Source: an uncultured Prevotellaceae bacterium
GTDB taxonomy: Bacteria > Bacteroidota > Bacteroidia > Bacteroidales > Bacteroidaceae
Length of the DNA: 64,000 nt
NCBI GenBank assembly: GCA_900315105.1
Contig: OMXX01000021.1
Span: forward strand, 1 to 64,000
Direction: 5' to 3'
Shown: positions 43,751 to 52,386 of the stretch, in pieces
Position numbering within the stretch: position 1 is the first letter of the stretch
How the letters are laid out: each line of letters opens with the position of its first letter
The notes under the pieces: model-generated
Database searches by the model: none
What the model was told of the DNA's origin: nothing
The model's input: the letters and a program-made list of their open reading frames with translations, nothing else
Translations under genes and position numbers: made by a program

Positions 43751-44863
43751 CTAATTTTCATTAATGAGTGATTTGATGACTTTGTCTATTGCATCAATCG
43801 ATTTACGAAGTTCAAATTCTGATTTATCGGCCTGATTGTAAATAGCAAAATAGTCCTTTTGCTTATCAATACATGGCAGATTTAGAGGCAATGCGAGGAA
43901 ATCTTCTTTCCTTATAACTTGTCTTCTGGGAACAGTTGCCCCTAGGAATTTACTCCTGAAATATTTAATTGCCATTTCGCTACGCAAATAATATTCAATA
44001 AGCTCGGGGATTGCATCGCTATTCTTAAATTTCCAAATCTTATATGCAGGGCTCACAATTCCCTCATTGACAAGCTTTTGTATGCCAAAATTACTTTCGT
44101 CAATATGAATACCTTGAACAAGATATCCTCTTGGCACAATAATATAGTTAGATTTATCGTTTGATGCTACAGTTGCTCCGAATCGTTCGTCTTGAAACAC
44201 GATTCCTTGTTTTTGAGTTACTGAAAGAACAGGTAATTCTCTATTACCACATCGCAAAGGTGTACAACGTTCAATATAATCACCTAAACAATTCTTCTGT
44301 TCTGAATTATGTTGCATCTCGATAAATTGCGATTTCACCATTTCTTCGGTTGCCGTAAGAAGCTTCTTGTATGACTCTTTCAGGCGATATGCCGCCCAAA
44401 GTTTATCTGCAAGAACTTTTTGCTCTGCTATAGGAGGTAAATCAAACTCGTAGTCGGCAAGATCGGAGAATAGGACATAAGGATTTGTTGATCCTTTAGA
44501 ATGAGCTATTGACCAACGTGTAAATGCATCAGAAAGCATTATAAAAGGAAGTAGTCGATTGTCAAATAATGAATAATCCTTGCTTTCAAGTACAAATGTT
44601 GTGTTAGCACAAATGCCTTCGAAATCTGCGACGGCTACTTTCTTCAGATATGTCCTTCGTGACCCATATAATATTTGACCAGGTTTGAAAATGCGTGTAA
44701 AGGCCGGCCCTACATCGTCAGTTTCAAAATTTCCATAACGATGTATTGTTAGATCCTCTGAATCCATATGGTCACCTGCAACGTAATGCTCATATGGATT
44801 GTTTGCCCTATCAACATTTATCTTAACATCTCGAACGATGTCACCAAACTTAACTATTGCCAT
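43751..44863 (-). CDS. Type I specificity subunit HsdS (expressed copy)
   Basis: This 370-residue protein sets the DNA target of the methylase/nuclease complex. The first recognition domain covers about residues 1-150, followed by the conserved helical spacer IAEQKVLADKLWAAYRLKESY. The second begins after EEMVKSQFIEM (about 178) and ends with NQADKSEF and a C-terminal helix. The order TRD1-spacer-TRD2-spacer is normal. It is 1 nt from hsdM. The SQFIEM segment holds the 18-bp repeat shared with the cassette gene, so TRD2 appears exchangeable. Confidence 0.9.
   Translation of the reverse strand: MAIVKFGDIVRDVKINVDRANNPYEHYVAGDHMDSEDLTIHRYGNFETDDVGPAFTRIFKPGQILYGSRRTYLKKVAVADFEGICANTTFVLESKDYSLFDNRLLPFIMLSDAFTRWSIAHSKGSTNPYVLFSDLADYEFDLPPIAEQKVLADKLWAAYRLKESYKKLLTATEEMVKSQFIEMQHNSEQKNCLGDYIERCTPLRCGNRELPVLSVTQKQGIVFQDERFGATVASNDKSNYIIVPRGYLVQGIHIDESNFGIQKLVNEGIVSPAYKIWKFKNSDAIPELIEYYLRSEMAIKYFRSKFLGATVPRRQVIRKEDFLALPLNLPCIDKQKDYFAIYNQADKSEFELRKSIDAIDKVIKSLINEN
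44315..44332 (-). repeat. hsdS 18-bp recombination repeat, copy 3
   Basis: Identical to copies 1 and 2 and in the same orientation, located at the joint between the first spacer and TRD2 of hsdS. The reading frame (SQFIEM) is the same in all three, so any recombination between them keeps an open frame. Confidence 0.75.
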
Positions 44864-44864
44864 A

Positions 44865-46406
44865 TTATTCGATAATGTTTAAGAATTGATTAACTTGACT
44901 ATGCGTAAAAACGGACTGATTGAGCCATTCTTTAATGGATTCATCATAATCGTATTGCTGTGTATTATCAGAGTTGACTACATAGCTCTGAATACTAATC
45001 AAAGCTCGGTTTGACGAAATAGCAGCATTATCAATAACCTTGGCAAAACCGTCAATGTCTGTAAAAGCATTATAGGCATCAACTATTTTTTTGATATGAT
45101 GCTGTTCAAGATAACTTTCCGCATTCTTCCTTGTAACCTCGTCCTTGGCATCAATAAATAGCACTTTTCCCTTCCTATCACTTGATTTCTCTTTTCGGCA
45201 TATTATGATACACGCCTCCATAGATGCGTTGAAGAACAAATTTGGTCCTAGTCCTATTACACAATCCAAGTAGTCAAGTTTTATAAGTTCTTCGCGCATG
45301 GCTTGTTCTTCATCGCGGAACAATACACCATGAGGAAACAGAATAGCACATCTTCCTGTTTTATCATCCATGCTTGCAAGAATATGCTGAAAGAACGCAT
45401 AATCTGCTCGTCCTTGCGGTGGAGTACCCAGAAAGTTACGTCCCCATTTGTCATTCATGAACGCTTCACGATTCCACGTCTTAATACTATATGGTGGATT
45501 GGCCAACACAATATCGAACTTCCTTAAATGGCTACCATCCACAAAAGCCGGGTGAGCCAGTGTGTCTTCACGAACAATACTGAAATCCTCCACGCCATTC
45601 AGGTAGAGATTCATGCGTGCGATAGATGCAGTCAGAGCATTGATTTCCTGTCCGAACACCTTGACTCCCTGCCATGGCTGACCTTTCTGGCGCAGGAAGT
45701 CAAGACACTTCACAAGCATACCACCCGAACCACATGTTGGGTCGTAGATACTCTCGTCTGGCTGTGGCTGGAGGATTTCTGCCATCAGCGTTACTACCGT
45801 GCGATTAGTGTAGAACTCCTGAGCTGTATTGCCAGCATCATCGGCAAACTTACCTACAAGATATTCGTATGCTTGGCCCATCTCGTCGGCAGGACATGAA
45901 GACAAGCCAAGATTATAACGTGAAAAGTCTTCGATGAGAGATGTGATGATGTGGTCAGGCATTTTATTCTTGTTTGTCCATCCATCTTTTGGGCCAAAGA
46001 TACCATCTAACCCTCCAATGATGCGACCATCGGCCTCTTCACCTGGATTGGCTTGCTCTATGGCGATAAATGCTTCAACTAAGCGTTGACCGACATTCTC
46101 CGTCACCTCACGAACATCACACCAATGTGCACCGTCAGGTATGCGAATTGCCAGTTCTGCTGCCTGCATACCAGCATATTCTTCGCCTCCTTCTGCTAAG
46201 AAACCATCAAACTGCTCATCATAGACATCGCTGATGCGTTTGAAGAACAGCAATGGAAAAATGTATTCCTTATATCCTGCTGCGTCTATCTGACCGCGCA
46301 GACGGGTTGCTGCACCCCAAAGGAACGATTTCAGTTCGTCCAATGAGATTGTCTCGTCTGGCCGGCGATATTGTGCATTCTTATATTCTTCCTTCATGTT
46401 GTTCAT
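44865..46406 (-). CDS. Type I DNA methyltransferase subunit HsdM (A)
   Basis: This 513-residue N6-adenine methyltransferase has an N-terminal HsdM helical domain (SFLWGAATRLRGQIDAAGYKEYIFPLLFFKRISDVYDE), SAM motif YDPTCGSGGML (about 225) and catalytic NPPYS (about 307). It is directly followed by hsdS (1-nt gap) and overlaps the DUF1016 gene by 4 nt, so it is part of one operon. This and the HsdM at 47454 are clearly different proteins, not recent duplicates. Confidence 0.95.
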   Translation of the reverse strand: MNNMKEEYKNAQYRRPDETISLDELKSFLWGAATRLRGQIDAAGYKEYIFPLLFFKRISDVYDEQFDGFLAEGGEEYAGMQAAELAIRIPDGAHWCDVREVTENVGQRLVEAFIAIEQANPGEEADGRIIGGLDGIFGPKDGWTNKNKMPDHIITSLIEDFSRYNLGLSSCPADEMGQAYEYLVGKFADDAGNTAQEFYTNRTVVTLMAEILQPQPDESIYDPTCGSGGMLVKCLDFLRQKGQPWQGVKVFGQEINALTASIARMNLYLNGVEDFSIVREDTLAHPAFVDGSHLRKFDIVLANPPYSIKTWNREAFMNDKWGRNFLGTPPQGRADYAFFQHILASMDDKTGRCAILFPHGVLFRDEEQAMREELIKLDYLDCVIGLGPNLFFNASMEACIIICRKEKSSDRKGKVLFIDAKDEVTRKNAESYLEQHHIKKIVDAYNAFTDIDGFAKVIDNAAISSNRALISIQSYVVNSDNTQQYDYDESIKEWLNQSVFTHSQVNQFLNIIE

Positions 46407-47449
46407 TCTTTATGAGCTTGGGATTTTTCTCTCGCTATAGCGATAGCTTTCTTTAGTTTGTCAGCCAAAAGCTTCTTATCGGGAAGTTGGGTGTAATATT
46501 GAGCGACTTTTATAGGACTATTCTCATCGAGCATTAAATACTCTATATGTTCTGTATTGCCTTCCGAGCACAGAATAAGACCTATAGGAGACTCTTCCCA
46601 TGATTTCTTTTCGTTTTGATTGAGATACCTGAGATAAAGTAACATCTGTCCTTCATATTCAGGCTTGAATTTGCCGAGTTTCAAATCTATGGCAACCAAG
46701 CGCCTCAATTCCCTATGGAAGAATAGTAGATCAATGTAATAATCTACAGCATCGACAGTGATGCGTTTTTGACGTGCAACGAATGTGAAGTCAGAGCCTA
46801 ACTCTTTAATAAAGTCCTCTATCTGCGCAATAATTGCAGTTTCGAGGTCGCTTTCCGAGAAGAAATCAGGTAAACCAAGCATGTCAAGTATATAGCTGCT
46901 CCTAAAGACCATGTCAGGTAGTAACTGATTGTTATTCTTTGCTTCTTGGAGTTCTTTTTTAATGACTTCTTCAGGCTTCCTGCTTATGGCAGTGCGTTGG
47001 TATAGTTGCTGATCTATCTTTTCATCCAAGGTACGAGTGTCCCAATGTTCTATCGTGCACATTTGCGCATAGAACTGCCTTTCGAGGGAATCTTTTACTC
47101 CCATGAGAGAACGAAGATGTGTCCAGCTTAATTGTGTACGAGTGGCGTACACAATTTCATCTTCTGTAAAAGTGTACGCAGCGCGTACACAATGTTGCAG
47201 TTTATATACACTCCATCCACTTCCATATTGTTCAGTCAATCTTTTGGAAAGGTTTTTGAGAATTTGCTTTCCGTATTCAGCTCGCTGATTATAAAGCACA
47301 TCTTCTTTAATACGCTTACCTACATACCAGTTGGTAAGGCAAACCTCCGTATTGACGTATATTGCAATCTTGTTACGAGCTTGATCAATAATGTTACAGA
47401 CATCGTTGAACAAGATATTTTCTTTGTTTTTATTGACTATTTCTTCCAT
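46403..47449 (-). CDS. YhcG/DUF1016 PD-(D/E)xK nuclease-family protein
   Basis: The N-terminal DUF1016 domain (YVNTEVCLTNWYVGKRIKEDV, SKRLTEQYGSGWSVYKLQ) is followed by the YhcG nuclease domain: ETAIIAQIEDFIKELGSDFTFVARQKRI, then VDYYIDLLFFHRELRRLVAIDLKLGKF, in which the D and DxK residues form the presumed active site. At 348 residues it is full length. Such genes are frequent passengers inside Bacteroidales type I loci, often between hsdM and hsdS genes. It overlaps hsdM(A) by 4 nt and lies 4 nt after hsdM(B). Confidence 0.9.
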   Translation of the reverse strand: MEEIVNKNKENILFNDVCNIIDQARNKIAIYVNTEVCLTNWYVGKRIKEDVLYNQRAEYGKQILKNLSKRLTEQYGSGWSVYKLQHCVRAAYTFTEDEIVYATRTQLSWTHLRSLMGVKDSLERQFYAQMCTIEHWDTRTLDEKIDQQLYQRTAISRKPEEVIKKELQEAKNNNQLLPDMVFRSSYILDMLGLPDFFSESDLETAIIAQIEDFIKELGSDFTFVARQKRITVDAVDYYIDLLFFHRELRRLVAIDLKLGKFKPEYEGQMLLYLRYLNQNEKKSWEESPIGLILCSEGNTEHIEYLMLDENSPIKVAQYYTQLPDKKLLADKLKKAIAIAREKSQAHKE

Positions 47450-47453
47450 CAGG

Positions 47454-48989
47454 CTAAGCGTTTATGATTGAACGAAATTCAGCCTCACGAAGTTTCACTT
47501 CTTCGTAAGCGGCTTTGAATGCAGCAAGTACCTCAGCGTAGGGCTTGATAGCTTCGCGGTGGTACTGCACATACTTGTTAGGAGAAAGGTCGTAGTCCTT
47601 TGCCGCGATTTCATCGAGCGTTACCACTTGTGAGAAGTCTTCTACGTTTTCATAGTTGACATATAACTCAAACAGGCGATCTACATCTTTTTGCTCCAAA
47701 ATGTTCTGAGCGCGTTTCGGAGTCAGAATCTTGGTGCCGTCTATCATCAATACTCGTGCACTGTGTGCGGCTGGTTTCATCTTTCGGATAATCAGGAAGC
47801 ATGGTGAAAGACCTGTTCCATAGAAAAGTTTGTCACCGAGAGTAACTACAGCTTCCACCATATCACTCTTCACCAGCTTCTCACGTATGCGGCCCTCTTC
47901 ATTACCTCTGAAGAGTACTCCCTGGGGCATTACTACAGCCATGCGTCCTTTGCCTGAAGCCATTGAAGCAATCATATGTTGAATCCAAGCGTAGTCACCG
48001 CAGGAATCACTGGGCGTACCCCAAATGTTACGACCATATTTATCTGACGACCATTCAACAGAGCCCCATTTCTCCAACGAGAAAGGAGGATTGGCTATTA
48101 CGCATTCGAACTTTGCAACTTCGCCTCCTTGCAATATCTTTGGGTTGCGGAGCGTATCGCCTTGCATGATGTTGAAGTCACTAGCACCATGAAGGAAAAG
48201 ATTCATCTTGGCAATAGCCGAGTTAACCACATTCTTCTCCTGACCGAAGATGTTTCCACAGCAGAGACTACTATGATTCATGTGGTGAACCGCCTCGATA
48301 AGCATACCGCCAGAACCACAAGCAGGATCGTAAACGCTTTCTCCTGGTTGTGGGTCGAGGATGCGCACCAGAAGCTGAACCACAGAGCGAGGCGTGTAAA
48401 ACTCGCCTGCTTTGGCCTTTGAGTCATCAGCAAACTTCTTCAGTAAGATTTCGTAAGCATCGCCCATCAAGTCGGTAGGATAGTCCTTGTTTCCAAGTTT
48501 ACGAGTGCTCAGGTGCTCAATAAGGTCACGTATTTTCCCATCGGAAAGATTCTTCTTGTCTGTCCACTTCTGTGCGCTGAACATACTGAGCACACCATAG
48601 AGCGTGTCTGGGTTGGCTAGTTCTATGCCTCGCATTGCACCTACTATGGCTGCACCAAGATTCTCTGTGCGCTCTCGTACATCCTTCCAATGGCAACCAT
48701 CAGGAATGACAAATCTATGCTGTTCAGGCAAAGCAGCATATTCTTCATCTCCACCACTTTCCTGAAGGGCATCCTGCGTTTCTTCATCATACACATCACT
48801 GATGCGTTTATAGTATAGAATAGGAGTTATATAATCTTTGAAGTTGTCTTGGCTCACAGGTCCGCGTATGATATTACATGCCTCAAACAGGAAGTTATAC
48901 AAGTTTTGTACACCTTCCAGTTTCAGCTCCTGCGCAGTTTTGGGCTTGTCAGACAACCCTGTAGAAGTTATTTTCTTCTTTTTTGCCAT
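47454..48989 (-). CDS. Type I DNA methyltransferase subunit HsdM (B)
   Basis: This 511-residue protein has the HsdM N-terminal domain (LYNFLFEACNIIRGPVSQDNFKDYI), SAM motif YDPACGSGGMLIEA (about 225) and catalytic ANPPFSLEKW (about 300), all intact. It ends with a helical region (REAIKPYAEVLAAFKAAYEE). No separate hsdS follows it. It lies between the HsdM-HsdS fusion gene (14 nt) and the DUF1016 gene (4 nt), so it may use either the fusion protein or the downstream HsdS for targeting. Confidence 0.95.
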   Translation of the reverse strand: MAKKKKITSTGLSDKPKTAQELKLEGVQNLYNFLFEACNIIRGPVSQDNFKDYITPILYYKRISDVYDEETQDALQESGGDEEYAALPEQHRFVIPDGCHWKDVRERTENLGAAIVGAMRGIELANPDTLYGVLSMFSAQKWTDKKNLSDGKIRDLIEHLSTRKLGNKDYPTDLMGDAYEILLKKFADDSKAKAGEFYTPRSVVQLLVRILDPQPGESVYDPACGSGGMLIEAVHHMNHSSLCCGNIFGQEKNVVNSAIAKMNLFLHGASDFNIMQGDTLRNPKILQGGEVAKFECVIANPPFSLEKWGSVEWSSDKYGRNIWGTPSDSCGDYAWIQHMIASMASGKGRMAVVMPQGVLFRGNEEGRIREKLVKSDMVEAVVTLGDKLFYGTGLSPCFLIIRKMKPAAHSARVLMIDGTKILTPKRAQNILEQKDVDRLFELYVNYENVEDFSQVVTLDEIAAKDYDLSPNKYVQYHREAIKPYAEVLAAFKAAYEEVKLREAEFRSIINA

Positions 48990-49003
48990 ATCTTCTTTAC
49001 ACT

Positions 49004-51232
49004 TTACATAGTAAATTTTCCTAATACAACATTTTCAATAAGAGATTGACGGAACACAGCAAACAGGTTGTCACCGCTCTTGAGCGATTTCATAATAGGA
49101 TCTATCTTGGCAATATTGGAATCAAGATAATCAGCTATACGTTTCTGATCTGCTAAGGGTGGAACAAGACACTTAAAGTCTGATAGAATTCGTGAATCAA
49201 TAGACTTTATTGACGAGCCTTTTGACAAAAGCATTAACTTTTTCTCATAGCCCTTCATCAAATAGTAAAAGTATCGAGGTATCATAATACTATAGTCCGC
49301 TATTCTTATAGCAGTAACGGATGAACTCAGAATTCCATTCATGCCAGCGAATATCTCCCCTGAATTTGCCCCTTTTGTAATGATGATAACATCTTTATCA
49401 GTTGAGCATTTTGACCTAGGAGTAACTGCATATCTTTCTTTACTCTCTGGACTTCGGAGATAAGCCACAGACAATAAAGGCAGACCAGACTCGTCCTCTT
49501 GCGGCGGCCTACTGGGACCAATAATCAGTTCCGCAAAAGAGCGAACAGGCAGTTCTTTCCATGTGGGAGGGACTCCTTCTGTTTCAATCAAATTTATAGA
49601 CGACTCTACCAATGGTTTTATTTCTAAAATAGCATCAATAAGAGAGAGTACATCATAAGCTGTTGATGTTAAAGGAATAGTAGAATCCTCTTCTTTAGTT
49701 AAGTATTTCTCGAATTGAATAGAATATCCCTTTTCAACGGAACTATAGTCAACACTAATCATTCCTTTTGCGAAAGGTTGTCTTTCTTTCGATATGAATT
49801 CATCAATGTTTGTGTTAAGAGGAATCCGTACTGTTTCTTTCTTCTTACCATCTTCAAGAAGAGACACCTCATAGAAGCCAAAATCATCGTTTGGTACGAA
49901 ACTTGACATCATGGATAGAACATGTGAATGATACTCATCAACAATAGACTTAATGAACTTTTCATTTATTGAAAAGCGACGTTCATTTTTAGCTAATGAT
50001 GAAGTATCAATTAAACGCGTTTTACCCTTGTAGAATTCATCCTTCTTGTTTGAAAGAATCCACAAATATACTGGAATATTGGTAAATGAAAGTGAACCAG
50101 AAGGAAGAGCAATAATTGCTTCGACAAGGTCGTTTTCAAACAACCACCTGCGAATACGAGATTCTCCGCTACCAGCAGCACCGCCCCATAAAGCTGATGC
50201 TGATGTAATAAAGGCTGCTCGGCTTCCTCTCGGGTCCATCTTGGATAGAATATGTTCAACAAATAACAGTTGACTATCATTCGTTGAAGGTAAACCTATA
50301 TGGAACCGCCCCGAAAGATTAACATTCTCCTTTTCAATACGTTCTTTAAAAGGCTTCCACTGTATGCCAAAAGGAAACTCGGCGACAATGTAATGGAACT
50401 TCGCATTGGGGAACATATCATCGGTAAGAGTGTTGCCATGCAAGACAGTGCTCTCTTCATTACCAGAAAGCAAAGCTAAAGCTTTAGCTATGGCACAAGG
50501 ATAAATAGCTATGTCTTGGCCATAGAGTGATATCTCTGATTGAAGAGCTGCTATATCTTTGGCTTTTTGTCCTGTGATAGATAGTAAGCTACCTGTACCA
50601 CAAGCAGGGTCATAAACGGTTGTATATTTTCCTTTTTCTGCACGGATGTCTTCAGAAAGAACGCAAGCACTAATTAATCTGGATAATTCTAATGGAGTAT
50701 GGAATACTCCTATTTCGCGTGACCCAGAAAAAATACTTGAAATGAGTTCAATAAATTCTTCATTATCAACAGAGGATGCCGATAAATCTAATTCTGCAAA
50801 GAGTTGGAATAGCTCTACTAAGTATCTTGATTGACGTTGCAATATTCCGAGATTCTGTCTATAGTTCATGCCATCCAAAAATTCAGTTACGTTAATGCTG
50901 AACCCTTGGAGATAAGTGTTGAGAACTACATCTATAGGTTTATTGGCTAATAACAGAGTACTAAAAGTGTACCCTGAGTAATTGTAAAAAGGATATCCTC
51001 CGGAGATTTCTCTAAGTTTCTTATCCAATTGTTTTTCACTTAGAGTTTCATTATTTTTTTCGTAGAAAGAAGCACATTCCTTTGCGTATTGACCAATGAG
51101 ACAGTCAATACGGCGCAGAAATGTAAATGCAATTGCTATTTGTTGCAGTTGCGATTCTGGCATTAAGCCTCTAACATGAGAACAAACTTGCCATATTATA
51201 GAAGCGCTCACTTTATTATTTTGTTCTAACAT
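49004..51232 (-). CDS. HsdM-HsdS fusion with degenerate catalytic motif
   Basis: The first 450 residues are HsdM-like: an N-terminal helical domain (LQQIAIAFTFLRRIDCL), SAM motif YDPACGTGSLLS (about 212) and LSGNEESTVLHGNTL. Where NPP(F/Y) should be, the sequence reads VAEFPFGIQW, so the catalytic Asn and first Pro are replaced. The C-terminal 200 residues are an HsdS half (PVRSFAELIIGPSR, VPPLADQKRIADYLDSNIAKID). At 742 residues it resembles a methylase-specificity fusion with one recognition domain. Methylation by its own active site is doubtful; it may lend specificity to HsdM(B). Confidence 0.85.
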   Translation of the reverse strand: MLEQNNKVSASIIWQVCSHVRGLMPESQLQQIAIAFTFLRRIDCLIGQYAKECASFYEKNNETLSEKQLDKKLREISGGYPFYNYSGYTFSTLLLANKPIDVVLNTYLQGFSINVTEFLDGMNYRQNLGILQRQSRYLVELFQLFAELDLSASSVDNEEFIELISSIFSGSREIGVFHTPLELSRLISACVLSEDIRAEKGKYTTVYDPACGTGSLLSITGQKAKDIAALQSEISLYGQDIAIYPCAIAKALALLSGNEESTVLHGNTLTDDMFPNAKFHYIVAEFPFGIQWKPFKERIEKENVNLSGRFHIGLPSTNDSQLLFVEHILSKMDPRGSRAAFITSASALWGGAAGSGESRIRRWLFENDLVEAIIALPSGSLSFTNIPVYLWILSNKKDEFYKGKTRLIDTSSLAKNERRFSINEKFIKSIVDEYHSHVLSMMSSFVPNDDFGFYEVSLLEDGKKKETVRIPLNTNIDEFISKERQPFAKGMISVDYSSVEKGYSIQFEKYLTKEEDSTIPLTSTAYDVLSLIDAILEIKPLVESSINLIETEGVPPTWKELPVRSFAELIIGPSRPPQEDESGLPLLSVAYLRSPESKERYAVTPRSKCSTDKDVIIITKGANSGEIFAGMNGILSSSVTAIRIADYSIMIPRYFYYLMKGYEKKLMLLSKGSSIKSIDSRILSDFKCLVPPLADQKRIADYLDSNIAKIDPIMKSLKSGDNLFAVFRQSLIENVVLGKFTM

Positions 51233-51258
51233 AATCTTCTTTCTTTTAATTTCGAGTG

Positions 51259-51297
51259 CAAAGTTATATATTATAGGTTCAATCTATCTGAACCTAT
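51259..51297 (-). promoter_or_regulatory. Promoter-operator module 1 (HsdM-HsdS fusion gene)
   Basis: A TAACTTTG -7 box (51259-51266, minus) is followed upstream, 6 bp away, by a 25-bp dyad at 51273-51297: ATAGGTTCA, 7 nt, TGAACCTAT, perfect over 9 bp per arm. The box and dyad recur with the same spacing at 54017-54055. The dyad covers the -33 region, so a bound repressor would block transcription. The WYL protein encoded at 54052 or the XRE protein at 55047 are the likely ligands. Confidence 0.7.
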
Positions 51298-52385
51298 TAA
51301 AATAAAATCCTATTTTTTTCAAAAAAATGCTGTTCAATAGGATCTTCAACTAAGTCAATTATGTATGGGTCGCCATTATTTTGCATAAAAGATTTGTACT
51401 TTTTAAGCATGATATTTATGTCTACCATAGCGGTTTCCATTAAACTTTTACCTCTCCGAAAAGGTGCGCTTAAATAGCTGTACGCATTTATTTCATTATG
51501 AGAAGGACCATCTGTGTGAATTCTTTGAGACCAGGGTTCAAAAACATAGAAACCTTTATCAAAGTGTATTCTGTAATTATTAGAATACAAATCCCTTGAA
51601 TGAACAGATTTATTAGTTATTAAAAATTCAACTATAAGTGAATATGATCTAATCTGTTTTAAGTCTTTTATCCATCTTCTTACAACTTTTTTCATCTTAC
51701 CTTCTTCAAGGTTTTTTGATGGAGGACAAACGATAAGGATGTAGTATGGAACATTCAACTTCTGCGGGAGCAACAAATCTAAGAGATATTTGAGATTTAC
51801 TAAACCACAAAAATGGTTTTCTCCTGTATTTCTATTTATTTTATTGTTTGTAAGTAAGTTGCTGTCCGAAATCACCATACTATTGGATGGGGGTAATAAT
51901 TTATCTTCACCATCAAATATGTACTCCCATGCTTTCTCAGATTTCACAGGAACCTTCTCGATTTCTAAATCCGGCGTAAATTCATAATAAAAAATGTCAT
52001 CATTAACATCGCCGATGTAAACAGCCCAAACACCATACTTATTTCTTAACTTTTCTGCATCCTCTTTTTTATTCAATATATATATGACACTTCCGTTTAT
52101 TTCTGGCTGTTTCTCAGACTGTTTCAAAACTTCAAAATTATCAAATCCAGATGAAGGCCATGGAATGGATTTGCCCTCAATAAATGTGAAAATGTCTCCT
52201 GGGTCAGACAAATCTGATGGTTCTTTTAAACCTTTTAATTCTTCCTCTGTTAGATTAATATACAACTCGGCATGACGGCGAAATACCTCTATTATATTTT
52301 TATAATAGTAGTCAGCCGTCGATGAATCTTGAGCTATAATCTCCAAAGAGTCTTTATCTATATATATTTTTGTTTTGGATAACAT
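51297..52385 (-). CDS. Unassigned 362-aa partner of the OLD-like ATPase
   Basis: I recognise no family. It is a soluble, mixed alpha/beta protein with no signal or membrane helix. Distinct segments are IDKDSLEIIAQDSS at the N-terminus, GVWAVYIGDVNDDIFYYEF, VPYYILIVCPPSKNLEEGK, then KDLKQIRSYSLIVEFLITN and FRRGKSLMETAMVDINIMLKKY. It starts 1 nt after the ATPase stop, so the two are surely co-translated. By analogy with other two-gene ATPase-effector defence pairs it may be the effector; that is inference. Its stop codon overlaps the last base of operator module 1. Confidence 0.75.
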   Translation of the reverse strand: MLSKTKIYIDKDSLEIIAQDSSTADYYYKNIIEVFRRHAELYINLTEEELKGLKEPSDLSDPGDIFTFIEGKSIPWPSSGFDNFEVLKQSEKQPEINGSVIYILNKKEDAEKLRNKYGVWAVYIGDVNDDIFYYEFTPDLEIEKVPVKSEKAWEYIFDGEDKLLPPSNSMVISDSNLLTNNKINRNTGENHFCGLVNLKYLLDLLLPQKLNVPYYILIVCPPSKNLEEGKMKKVVRRWIKDLKQIRSYSLIVEFLITNKSVHSRDLYSNNYRIHFDKGFYVFEPWSQRIHTDGPSHNEINAYSYLSAPFRRGKSLMETAMVDINIMLKKYKSFMQNNGDPYIIDLVEDPIEQHFFEKNRILF

Positions 52386-52386
52386 A

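Noticed and set aside
37280..46406. Inverted (invertible) hsdS copy as in known Bacteroidales shufflons
   Set aside because: I looked for the 18-bp repeat on the opposite strand in this region and saw only same-orientation copies; the direct-repeat model is reported instead.
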